From Asterochloris sp. CNOR1 (Eukaryota; Chlorophyta; Trebouxiophyceae; Trebouxiales; Trebouxiaceae): a stretch of DNA of 64,000 nt. The notes beneath the pieces are model-generated. The model made no database searches and was not told where the DNA came from. It was given only the letters and a program-made list of their open reading frames with translations. Shown here in pieces: positions 38,792 through 50,100 of the stretch. Where the stretch lies: positions 4,216,001 to 4,280,000 of the forward strand of contig OZ017747.1 in the NCBI GenBank assembly GCA_963969365.1. Direction: 5' to 3'. Position 1 is the stretch's first letter. The number at the start of each line of letters is the position of its first letter. The translations under genes and the position numbers were made by a program.

Positions 38792-40990
38792 TCAATTTTG
38801 GGCAGGGTACCGAAACTTAGAGATGCTTTGCACCTCCACATCTGGATTAGCTTCAGCAAACTCCTTCTCCATGTTGATGAGCTCTGGCTTGATGCTGTCA
38901 AAGGAGTCTTCCAGGACGCGGTCAGGGAACAGAACTCCAGCAAGATGGTCATGCTCTGCAGATAAGGCTGATGCAGGTGTCAGCTTGACATCAGCAGCAG
39001 CCTCTGCAGCCGGCAGAAGCTGGTCATCATTGCACCAAGTGGGGCTTGCAGCCTTACCACAATACTCAGCAGCATGGATAACATGCAGATTGCTGCAGCT
39101 GCTGTGCTCACCATGCTGGAAGATGCGGGCTTTCCAGCCTGACAAGGAGAGCGACACCTTCTGTCCTGCACCATCCTGTGCTTCCACTTCGATCTCCAGG
39201 GGACGCTGCACAGCCACAGCAAGAATGTCTTAGATCTGCCAGTATCAGCACGTACTCAAGCTGATAGCCTCCTCTGACATGAGGACCTTACCCTTTCACA
39301 CTCCCAGGCAGAGGCTTGCATTTGAGGCAGGCAGAGGATCGCTCATTCCATCAGGAAGTTGGTTGAGATCTAGCAAAGAGGCATGGCGCATTGCCCCCAG
39401 CAGATGTGCAGGCCTTGACAGGAATGCAGCTTGGCCCAAGGGACCGGCAGCCCCCAGCAAGCTTGCAGGCAGGTGCACTGACCTCCACCTTGCCGCGAAT
39501 CCACATGTCTCGCGTCTTGTCGTGGAAGGACAGGCACCCCTCCTGGACCACGTCAGTGTCCTTGCTGGTGGACACGATGCGCGGGTTGACCAGAATGACC
39601 TGATCTTCTGGCCGCGGCGCCCCCTTGCCACGCCACTCTCCGTTGTACACCATGAGGCGCACATTCACTCCCACCTGGGGGGCTGCCAGGCCCGCGCCAT
39701 CGTCCCTGCAGAGGGGTGCCAGTCTCGAGCATCAGATGCACATGGCGACCACCTGAACACCTGCAACTGTGCAAAGTCCAGTTTTGCAGGGGGGACCAGC
39801 ATCACTCCCACATGCAAGCCAGCCTGACAGGCTCGGCCTGACAGGCTGGGTATACAAGCTGTCTCTGGCATTCCTCTTGCACCTGCACCAGGCTGAAGGG
39901 CAGCAATCCAAAATGTGTATGGCTGCCTCGTCCTGGGGCTGGCGAGTCTCACAGATACCATGGTGCAGCTAGCAGGCACGGGCCCAGCGCAGGCTACCAA
40001 CAATAGATGAGAACAATGGATGACATCCAGGGGCAAGTCAGGATGCAAGCTGCATATGCCAAAGAAGGACATGCAGCAGCTCACTGGTACATGACGGTGA
40101 ACATCTCGGCAGCCAGCTGTTGAAGACTTTCACCAAAAGTGGCAATGCGGGCATTTTGAGCCCGCAGCCTTGGGTCTGGGTACTGCACCACCCTCAGTGG
40201 ACGCTCCCACTTCAGCTCTGTCACTGCAGGCGGCCAGGAGAGGCTGAGGCTACCTGAGCAGCGCATGCTGTCAAGATCTCTTTGCGCGCTTTGCACGCAG
40301 AGCAAAGCATGCAAAGCAAAGCACAGGAACACTTGCTTTGTTGCTTCACTTCTCATAAAAAGGACCCCCTCTTGCCGTGCATCACAAGACATATTTCCTT
40401 CATGTCATCAATGCGAGATTGTCCTCGCTTGTCAGTGCTGCCTCACCTGCTGGAAGGCCAGCATCTGGGTCTTGGCCAATGTGCTGATTGGGCTGCTGGA
40501 CCTTGCTGAGAGACACTGCCTGCTTTGCCTGCATCTGAAGCTGCCTAGCGCACCTGCTTTAGCAGCCCTGCCCAAGATATGTGAAGGACCTAGCAGTGGT
40601 GCACAGAGGCTGGTCTTGCACAATTCTGCACGGTGCACTGGTTCGATGAGCTCAGGGTTTTCGATCATGCATGCATGACCATGGTTCCATTTTGTGGATT
40701 TGATAGATCGGTCAAACTAGAGGGAAAAAATCAGAGAAACGTGGATCTGAAATTCTACAGTCGCTCGCAGCTCATCACCAGACGACAAGGACAACAAGGC
40801 AGGGTGCCGACGCTTCCGCTGAATGTCTCTGCAGCAGCCTGGGCAGCTGTAACCTTCGGATCTCCCGGCGGCACCTTGGGACCTGCAGGCAGTGATGCTT
40901 TTGGCACAATGCTGCTGAGCCGAGGCCACCCCAGGCAAGCCGCGCCCCAAGGGGCGCCGACCAGATTCCCAAACCCTTGAAGTTCCCCAT
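38792..40990 (-). CDS. PDF1B: Peptide deformylase, probably plastid (PDF1B type)
   Basis: Metalloenzyme removing the formyl group from N-formylmethionine of organelle-made proteins. Phase-checked exons are 40534-40447, 40223-40085, 39705-39483, 39205-39112 and 38955-38792. The three catalytic motifs are present: DGAGLAAPQ (motif 1), EGCLSFHD with the metal-binding Cys (motif 2), and FQHEHDHLAGVLF with two metal-binding His and the catalytic Glu (motif 3). Motif 3 is split by an intron after the first His codon. RVVQYPDPRLR marks the mature N-terminus. For a transit peptide, an ATG at 40990 opens an Arg/Leu-rich frame (MGNFKGLGIWSAPLGARLAW), but the splice joining it to 40534 is not resolved, and 40534 itself begins with ATG. 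Confidence 0.9.
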
Positions 40991-40999
40991 CTAGGCCCC
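40991..40999. promoter_or_regulatory. Possible 9-bp divergent start-codon spacer
   Basis: If the deformylase starts at 40990 and the PsbP-like protein at 41000, the two ATGs are nine bases apart and their 5' UTRs must overlap opposite coding exons. If the deformylase starts at 40534 the spacer is 465 bp. Confidence 0.4.
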
Positions 41000-42483
41000 A
41001 TGCAGCTGTGCCAGTCTGCTTGTCTTGACAATGCATGCTGCCCAGTCAAGCAGTCCAGGCATAGGCAAGTAACCCATAGTCACCAGCATGTTGCCCAGAC
41101 CAGTGCTCATGCAGAAAGGCAGCTAGAGAGCTGCAGCGCCCCTGAGCATTGCAGCAGTACTCCCACCAACCACCAGCGGCGGGTGCTGCTTGCTGCTGGA
41201 CTGGGCCTGGTCCTTGCATGGCCTGCCAACTCCTGCAGAGGTCCGCCGGGAGGTTCTAACATGCCGCTGATGCATCCAACTGCGTGCTGGTGCCTGCTGG
41301 TGTCTGTGAGCACCTGTGCATATGCAGAGCTGAGACCTCTTTCCTCCTTTCTGCAGCGCAGGAGGCCGGTCCTTCCCAATACAGAAATAAACAGCAGGGC
41401 TACAGCCTGGAGCGGCCGCAGGCTTGGGAGCAGACCAGCAAAGCAGGCGCCGACGTCCTGTTCGTGAACCCAGCCCGCAAATCTACCACGCTGGGAGTCA
41501 CTGTGAGCCCCATCAGAATCAACAGCCTCGACAAATTTGGCAGCCTGGAAACTGTGCGGGACAAGCTGCTGGCTACTGAGAAGGCCAAGGTGAGCAGCTG
41601 GAACATAGTGTTCTTCAAAATGGTGTCCTGCAAAAGTCTTGGCCCACCATGTGCACACTGCAGGTCTTGACATTGACACTTGCGCCTGTTTGACGGCAGC
41701 TGCAATGATCATGTCTGTCCTGATATAGACATGAGCTGTATCGCCACAAAATGGGGCGAGAAGCTTGAATCGTGGACTCCTGTGCATTTTGGTCAGCTGA
41801 CCCCATTGGACATCTTGTCTGCAATCTTCCCCTGCGTGCATGGCACACCGGCTGCCAAGCAGCATGCTGGCACTGCGGTCAGAGGCCAGCTGCGCCTAGG
41901 CCAATGACCAGGCGTGCAGCACCCAACACCCCACAGCATGAGATATCAGTATCCCCTGCTCAATCTGCAGGAAAGCACCAAAAAGGTGGAGCTTGTGTCT
42001 GAGCGGAGTCGAATGGGCCCCAGCGGGACGCTGATCTATGAGGTGTGCATCGTGGTGCACAAGCTGACATGTTGAGATGCCGCCTTCCATTTGTTTGAAA
42101 GCCCTGCTGTCTGTTGCGGTAAGGTCCCTGCTTTTCCCAGGAGCCTTGCCCTCCATATGTCCTCTCTTGGGTTGGTTATGTTTGAGATAGTTCGTATTTG
42201 CACTCTCACAGTCAGCCAAAGCCCAGAAGGTGTCCCCCTCTGCATTCTTCGCAACTCAATCACTGCACCTGCCACACCCCTGCTCGACACCCTGCAGGTC
42301 GAGTATGACCTGGACAGCACCCGCGGGCGCAAGCACATCTTTTCAACGTGCGCCATTGCCAAAAACAAGCTGTACATTGTCAACGGCACAGCAAAGTGCG
42401 AGTCTGAGGACAGCTGCCAGGCAGTGGAGAGTGACATTGCGAGCCTGCAGGAGGCGGCAGGCTCATTTGATGTTCTGGCTTAG
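41000..42483 (+). CDS. PsbP-domain thylakoid lumen protein (PPL/PPD-like)
   Basis: Luminal PsbP-fold protein, related to PSII extrinsic protein PsbP and its assembly-factor paralogues. Four exons close in phase for 243 aa: 41000-41240, 41357-41589, 41971-42042 and 42298-42483. The N-terminus is a bipartite targeting sequence. About 55 residues of His/Ser-rich transit peptide precede a twin-arginine lumen signal (NHQRRVLLAAGLGLVLAWPA), implying Tat import. The mature part begins QYRNKQQGYSLERPQAWEQ (PsbP-type 'GFSLxxPxxW'), with VTVSPIRINSLDKFGS matching 'MVTPTDKKSITDFGSPEE' and GRKHIFSTCAIAKNKLYIVN the C-terminal strands. Which PPL/PPD subgroup is not settled. Confidence 0.88.
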
Positions 42484-43578
42484 GTTCTGCCTGCCAGTTC
42501 CCACAGCTTCACTCCAAAAGTGGCTCTGCTTGACTTCATAAGGATTTGAATGGCAGCAACGTCCCCCAAAAGGTGCAAGCTCTTCCTTGTGGGGCATGTG
42601 ACGAGTTATGACACACGTAGCAGTCTCCATGTTGTGCAGCACTTCAGCAGCAAGCAGGTGGCGTTTGAGAGCTTGCAGTGTCAGTCAAGCTTGAGGTTGC
42701 AGCCTTGGGGGTGCAGTGGCAACGTGTATCAACAGCGTGGCGTGGTGGCAAGATTCTTGCAGAACTACCAGCACATATTTTGGGGTATGCAGTACCATTT
42801 GAAGGCATCTGGCATCTGGCACCTTGTTGCAAAGCTACAACTGTAGGCAGGTGGCCACCATGGTCTTGAGCAGTCCTTGCACGTTCTGCTGGCTGTACCT
42901 CGGACCTCCAGAGATGGGGTGCAGCCGGCCAGCCACACAGAGGCGGTATAGTTTACTGTCTTGTCAAAAAGTCTGACTGCTGCTTGCCAAGCACAATCTT
43001 CCTGCAAAGGGGTTTATGCTTTCCTTAAGGTTGCGGCTGGAAGCTGATTGTCTGGAAGCTGGTCAAGGGCCTGCATGACATGAGAGATACAATGTCCACC
43101 GAGTTTGGCAGAGTCAGAGTCTGTCCCTGCTGGCGTATTGGTCCAAGTCTACTGAATGGTATGCAGTGGTTTCTTGGTGGAATGAGGCGACATGATGCAG
43201 GTCTGATTGCATCTGTCTTGAACTGCTCCCCTAAGCCTCCTCCTGGACCTGACTGAGCTGATGCTGCAGCTGGATGATGGGTCAAAGCTGTGGCCCAGAC
43301 CGCATCGGCTGCTGATCAAAACTGAATCTTTACAAAGCATCGTAAGAACATCTAGGGAATGCAGATTCCGAGCTTATGCTTCTGTCAGGTACACTAATTC
43401 ATAATTGAGTTATTATTGGAGGCCATCCAGCATTAGCATATGTGCTTAGCACATACATTCAAGCTGACCTGATTTTAATCGCTGCAATCACGAACACACA
43501 CCGTACCAGCAGATCGACCCCCCATGGCTCCCTCCAAATCAGAGCCGTTCCGTCCCTGACCACATAGCCTGATCAAGC
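42484..43578. other. Intergenic region upstream of the GST gene
   Basis: 1,095 bp after the PsbP-like stop and before the GST start. It becomes AT-rich from about 43320, unlike the rest of the window, and holds an inverted repeat at 43439-43455. No frame shows family features on either strand. Confidence 0.55.
43439..43455. promoter_or_regulatory. Perfect inverted repeat upstream of GST
   Basis: TATGTGC-TTA-GCACATA, 7-bp arms around a 3-bp centre, in the AT-rich block 124 bp before the GST ATG. It could be a dimeric transcription-factor site. Function is inferred only from position and symmetry. Confidence 0.45.
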
Positions 43579-46513
43579 ATGACTCTAAAGCTTCATGGAA
43601 TTGCAATGTCCACCTGCACCAAGCGGGTGATGACTCTGCTGGAGGAGCTGGAGGTAAGTGTTGGCCTGCAAACATGATTTGAAGGCTCTGCATAAAGCAC
43701 CATTGCGCAATGGCAGCTGGCATGTTAGTTGGCAAGCCAGCCATGCCAAACACACTGTCGATCCTTGCCATTGCTGCCAGCACTCTCCTGCAAGCACCTC
43801 CCACGCTGGCCTTGTGACTCGCAGGTGCCGTATGAGCTGGTCACGGTCGACTTCAAAAACCAGGGGCACAAGAGTCCTGCCCACAAGAAGATGCAGCCTT
43901 TTGGCAAGGTCTGTCATCGAGGCGGGAATAGCTGTTGGCAAGCTGCCCCTGGCTGTCATGCACTGCAAGTGCACTCACAGCCTTCACAATCTCCGCCAGC
44001 AGCCAATGCCCCTGCGCAATTCCAGACAGCCAGTGCCATGGCCTCATGGCCAGTCATGCACTTTAGCATCGCCAGTAATGGTCTTGTTTATGGTTGTCTA
44101 TCTGCTGCTTGTGTTTCTGACACTGACGCCCACAGCGACTGGCAGCCAGAGTCGCAGGAAAGGCTAGTTGTGCGACCCAGATCAGCACAGAGACCTCTGC
44201 CAGAGGTCACTGCTCGAGTGGTCAGCTCACAGGCTGGCTGCGCTCTGCAGATCCCTGTGCTGGAGGACTCAGACCTGGGCGTCCCCCTGTTCGAGTCCCG
44301 CAGCATTCTGAGGTGCAGCAGCTCTGTCCTGTAGAGCCCACCTGACCTGCCGTCGTGCTCAGGCTCCAGGGTTCTGGCGTGCCTGCATGAGCATGTACCA
44401 GCTTTCAGGCAGCCGCAGGAACAGCAGCAGCTGCATTGGTTTCTTGTTTCCATAATGCAGTTTGCTGTCCATCATGCTTGTGCAGATCCTCTTGATGCAA
44501 ATGACCCCCATGTGCTTCAACAGCTTGGTATTTTCTAACTGCAGGTACCTGGCCAACAAATACCAGGACAAAGCAGGACATCTGCTGGGCGTGGGTACCA
44601 AAGAGCGTGCCCTGGTGGACAACTGGCTGGAGGTGGGCATGGCACACAGCAGCATCCAATCATTGTTTGGAGAGAGCTGCCAACTTGGCTGTAGCCAGAC
44701 TGCACATTCTGAGCTGCTGTACAGAGCGTAGGCAGCATTCCCCTCCAGCATCGAAACAGACATGGCAGTTCTGAGAGTCGTTCACATAGGCAGGTGGACA
44801 TCTCGCTCAGCCCACCTGCTTGCCTTGCTCATGCACCAAGCCAACCTTTCTGAGTTTTGGTGTGCTGCAAGCCTCTTAAGTCCTGCTCTCTACACCTGCT
44901 GACGTTTCTTGATCTGTTCCCAACTGCAGGCTGAGGCACAGAACTTCGGACCCTGCTCAGGCGGTCTCGTGAAGCAGAAGGTCTTCGCACCAATGTTTGT
45001 GAGTGCTGCACACAACAAGCAAGTGCTGCCCAGCCTCTGTGCAGCCACATTCGTGCAGTGTGTGCAGTCCCTTCGAAGGCTGAAACGCAGCTGCAACGTC
45101 TTGACAGCACTCCGGCAGTGCACGCCAACAATTTTGCACCGTGTCTCATCGATATTCTTGGTACTCGTTCCTGCCTGCACCTGTTTCTCCCTCAAATTCA
45201 CAACAGCCTGCAGCTCTTCAACAGCGCTCAGAGAGATGCATTACACAGCAGTGGAGACCCACAGTGCAGCTGCTGGCAGCTGTTCGTGAGTGCCAACAGA
45301 GCTGCAACCCACAGCAGTCTGCACTGGCGACATTGTGAGGCCTCAGTAAACCCTCCCATTCCCCCAGATCTTCAATCCGGCACACAGACACAGCTGCCCA
45401 TAGGACAGGGAAGGTTCAACTTTTGCAGACATCAGTGCTTTGCGTGAGCTCATGGGGCCAGCGGCCGCTACCTGTGGGTGTAGCAGAGCTTCAGCACACA
45501 TACTACCTGCTCTAAACCCATGAGGCTAGCTGGTGCGGCTTGCAGGCGGACAGCAGCCTCAGCACTCAGCACCACCTGTGCTCAGCCATGTGCTTACTTG
45601 TCTGCAGGGCCAAACAGCAGATGAGGAAAAGGTGAAGGAGTACACACAGGAGCTGGAGGGTGTGCTGGACGCCTTTGAGACCATTCTGTCCTCCAGACCC
45701 TATCTGGCAGGTGAGTGAGCAGAATGGGCCACCTGTATGCACTCGGGGTTGTGCAAAAGATAGTGCCCCAGAATCCAGTAATGCCCTCTTGTCCACGCCC
45801 TGATCTCTGATCCTCATGTGTGCTCGTTCTGGCTGCTGCTCCATGTTAAAGGGTTCAGGTCTAGTGGCCAGGGAGGGCCTGCACAGGCACCAACAAGGCG
45901 CAACAGCCAAGCACTTTAAAGGGGAGCTTCCCTGCACATGTTGTGCATCTGGCTTGTTTTTTGGGTATTGTGCTCATGCTCATCGCCCTGCTCAAGGCAG
46001 CTCTGCACAAGGCAGCTGGCATGCCAACCCAGAGACACAAGCAGTTTGCCGCTGCAGCATACTGCTTCACGCTACTTTGCGATTGCTGCAGGCGAGCACT
46101 ACAGCCTTGCCGACATTGCAGCAAGCCCCTACCTGGCCCTCCTGCCCGCAGCAGGCGCCAGCAATTTGATTGACAGCCGCCCTGCTGTCAAGGCCTGGGC
46201 TGACCGCATCCTCAAGTGAGTGACCACTTGTTTGCATGCTGAGGCCTGCCTCGAGCTGGCAGCTGTGCTGCATCTCGCTATGGCAGTGCTTTCCCACCCT
46301 TGCACCCAGCTGCTGACGCAAGCTGTTGTTATCAAGTTTGTTTGCGTCTCTGGTCCGTGCCTCAGAATTGCCACATCATGATTGCGCAACAAGCAAAGCT
46401 GATTGAGACATGTACACACACTCGACTCTGTTTTGGCCAGTGTGCTTATATCTACAGCTGCTAATCGCACCTGCAGCCGCCCCGTCTGGAAGCAGGTCTT
46501 TGCAAAGAAGTGA
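43579..46513 (+). CDS. Glutathione S-transferase, phi-like class
   Basis: Conjugates glutathione to electrophiles or reduces peroxides; cytosolic. Eight exons close in phase for 213 aa: 43579-43653, 43825-43908, 44251-44312, 44545-44632, 44930-44998, 45608-45710, 46092-46215 and 46477-46513. The start MTLKLHGIAMSTCTKRV places the catalytic Ser in the phi-class position (S-T-C-T-K-R-V). The G-site shows NPxGKIPVLED as QPFGK/IPVLEDSD, then LFESRSILRYLANKY. The C-terminal domain has SLADIAASPYL (the helix-6 Asp cap) and ends AWADRILNRPVWKQVFAKK. The last exon matters: reading through at 46216 would stop one codon later and lose RPVWKQVF, which phi GSTs have. Confidence 0.9.
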
Positions 46514-47102
46514 AGAACTGGCAGAGAGCTCTGCAGACATGACATGGAAACAGCACACTGCAGAGGCCTAACCACCACTGCAAATGACTTTTCGCATGAC
46601 TGCATCTTGCTACTTTGATCATGTCTGCCTGTGACATGCCCTGAGCACCACTTCGCAATTCAAGCGTGTGCAAGGCAAAACTGAGTAACCCCTGAATGTA
46701 TTGTGGCTGACACTGAGTGTTTGACTAGAAGCAAAGTGCCACGAAGATGCATCTGAGATTATCTAAACCCAAGATGAAACTCAGCCCTTCAATGATCCTA
46801 GCAAGGCAGCGTAGACATTCCTAGTCAGAGCGGGTCTGCCAGGCCTCTGCAGCTGCAGGATAAGCGGTCATCACCACACGCCGACACCAGAATATACATG
46901 AGATCATGACAACTGCGCTGTTTACATCCTGGGGCTTCAACATGCAATGGATGCCTTTGGGAGCACGTCAGTCTGTACACAAGTGACAATGGGGCACAAG
47001 GGAGGACCAAGGAGGCTTCAGGCCACAAGCTTGACAGCAGCAACTGGTGGCCAAGAAGACAGAGAGGAGGGAAGCCATGCAGCCTGGGATGGAAGGGGGT
47101 GA
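46514..47102. other. Convergent 3' intergenic region
   Basis: 589 bp between the GST stop and the stop of the BIRC6-type gene. I see no coding feature, repeat array or RNA gene in it. Confidence 0.55.
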
Positions 47103-50100
47103 TTACTCGGTGGAAAGCTTCTTCAACTCAGCACGGATCTTGTTTGCCACAGTGCGCATGGGCGACTTGAAAGCTCCTGTGGCTTTCTTCTCCCAGGCGT
47201 CACACTGTGCCAACAACTCGCTCTTCTTGCAGACGAAGTGCAGCCTGCAGCAGCATGCTGGAGCCTTTAGGCCTCTGTACTGCAGGACAGCCTCTGCTGA
47301 TGGCGGACGACAGCAAGCCTCAACCCTGCACAGGTCTGCCCTGGAAGCTTGTGATCACCGTCCATGCAGCTGCATGGGGGCTGGTGTGACTGCCAAACCC
47401 TCTATGCAGGCAGTTGGCCGGCAGCTGGGTGCAGAGCTTGCCTGATGGCATCCTCCAGGAGCTTGCTGGGCTTCTGAAGGGCAGGCAGAATGGCATGCTG
47501 CATGGTGTACAAACGGATCTGCTGATCATATGCCTCCGCTGCACGCTTCCCATGCTCAGAGTTCCGGCTGCTCTCATAGCCTGCACAGCAGTGCACAGAT
47601 GGTGCTGAGACTGCAGGGAAAGCGCACAGCCTGTCCCCAAACAGGACAGATTGCTTGCGGCACAGGGTCCAGCAGCGCACCCGGCTCGTTGAAGTAGGGC
47701 TCCTCCACAAAAACCATGCTCAGGATGCTGACCAGCACCTGCAGTGAACAGCTCCAACCTAAGAACCATTGTGTGAGGTTGATGACGTTGAGGCAGGCAG
47801 GAAACGCAGGGACAACAGCAGCTGATGGAGGGCGCACAGCGTTGGCAGCAAGCCAGCACCATACTGAACAGGGTGGGGTTTCAGGTGTCAAGAGCAAGCC
47901 AGCGTGGGTGCCTGCACATGTGTTGCCACTCAGGCTGACCTGCAGCAGGGTGGACTCCACAGGATCCCACCCTGGGCCAGACCAAGTTCCCAGAAGACTG
48001 CAGCAAGGCAACACAACTGAGTTTTCTGCTTGCAAGCATGACAAAGTCCTTTGCCGAGGCGAGCGCAATCTGCTCCTGCAGATGTGCTGACAGGCTCTGG
48101 GCCAGGCCATGGGAACGGGTGGAGCGATGCACAGGTGGCGGCCCACACGCTGTGCCCAGTCCATGTGATGAAAGACATGTATAATGCATAGGCAGAGTTG
48201 CGCGAGTGCAAGCAGACACAAGACAAGCCAGTCAGGAATGCACATGCCATACTCCACTTCAGCAACTGGCCCAGCTTGCCTGAGGCAGACCTTGCCACAC
48301 TCATACCTGCAAGTCACAACACCAGTCATCAGGACCAAGTTGATTGTAAAGCTTCAGTTGCAATCAGCAGCAAGGGAGAAGTCCTGCTGGGCTTGACTCT
48401 TGGCTGCTCAGGTGCACTGCTGGCGCTCTACAGGCTGCAAGCAAGCCCTGTGTGTATGCACAAGCAGCTGTCTGCACAACTCACAGGTTGGGATTGAATC
48501 GCGCCTTGCCGCCACCTGTGGTCAGGAATTGCACCTGCAGGAGTCAAGGAAGCACTTTGATGGCAGCCCCTCAACATGTGAGGTGAGGTCAACATGACAG
48601 CAGCATGAGATGTGGGTACTCGCACAAATTGCATTCTGAACACATGCAGTACACACCAGTGGAGGCCCAGATGGGTAGGTGTCAGCCAGCCAGATATCAA
48701 ACACGAAGCAACCAAGGCTGTACGGAGTGCCAGATGGCCCAAACATGAGAGCCCTATAGGGCACACACGACTGATCTCAGTTGTGGATTGACAGGGTGAC
48801 GCCCTGGAACATCTGTTAGGATACAGAATTACATCACAGGAAGACACCCTGACTGCCAAACAGGCAAATACAGCTTACTGTCTGGCGTTCTCTTTCTCCT
48901 CTTGGCAGTCCAGACCTGGCAGTAGAAGTCTGGAGACGTGCATGCAGCTGCTCACCTCATGCAGGATAGCTTCTCTGCATCTGCAACGAGGCAGATGGCG
49001 GACTCCCAGGCCAGGGGCAGGGAGGTCGACAGGTTGGCGTGTTCGCTGCAGGCAAGGCAAGTGCAGAGCTTGCATGCAAGCAGCGGGGGAATCTGGGTGG
49101 GACAAGCCAGGCATGCCTCAGGCAGAGCTTCTTGTCGCCTACCCAAGGTCTTATCTGCCTGTAGCAGCCATGTTTGCAAACGAAGGCATGCCTCAGCAAA
49201 GCGCCTTAATACCTGCCCACAGCATTGCCGGCCAGGCAGCAGCTGCTGCTGAGCTGCGGAGTGGCCGCTGCAGCCAAGACGGTGCCAAGCTTGCATGCAG
49301 GCAGAGCAGCTGTGCAAACTGAGCAAGGCTCGCCTCAGCCCGTGTGGTTGTCTCTCCAGAGTACTGCTAGCATGGCAGCTCTGGCTGAGCTGCTGATTGC
49401 CAGTTATGAGTGTACAGGGGTTTTCAGTGAGCAGTCGCTGTTACTAGAAGCACCCACACTTAATCAGCGGAGCCCAGTACACGGTGTAGGCTGTGCAAGT
49501 TGCAACATCATGCAACAGGCTTGCCACTGCCCTCCAGCACGACTTACTCATGTTTCAGAGCAGTAGCTGCCTATTCTGCCGCATGGGAACCCAGCAGATT
49601 GTACCCCTGAAAACCTTGCCATTTGCTCTCAATCTCAACGACACAGCCACTACAACAGATTAGGGTCTGCGTCTTGTTGCGAGAATCTGCAGAACCTCTG
49701 GTACTATGCCCCCCAAGATATAGCCTCACCTGGTGACCCGTTTCAGCCACTTCCGCATGAGGTCTCCCCCTGGTGCCTTCTGGGTGGCCTGCTTGCGGAA
49801 ATAGAACCCACTGGCTGCATTTAGCAGGGCGCCCTCGCGGTACTGCAGGGGCTTGAGCTGGCTGCGGTACCGCGCAGGCAGGTCTGTGGCAGAGGGACTC
49901 TGCAGGGGCTCTGCACAGAGGGGAGGAAAAGGTCAATGACGGGCTCTGCAGAGGGTCTGCACAGAAGGGGGAAGACAACCTCATGGCAGGCTCTGCAGGG
50001 GCTCTGCACAGCAGGTAAACATTTATATGGCATCCCTTGTGGACGCTCAGAGGCATGGGTGTGGCAGCTGCAGGGCCTCTGCAGCGCAGTGTGGAAGTCG

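Noticed and set aside
40450-40668. Start of the deformylase at 40668
   Set aside because: That frame does not join in phase to the exon at 40223-40085, whereas 40534-40447 does.
46092-46219. GST ending at TGA 46217-46219
   Set aside because: Splicing at 46215 to 46477 restores the family ending RPVWKQVF and closes phase.
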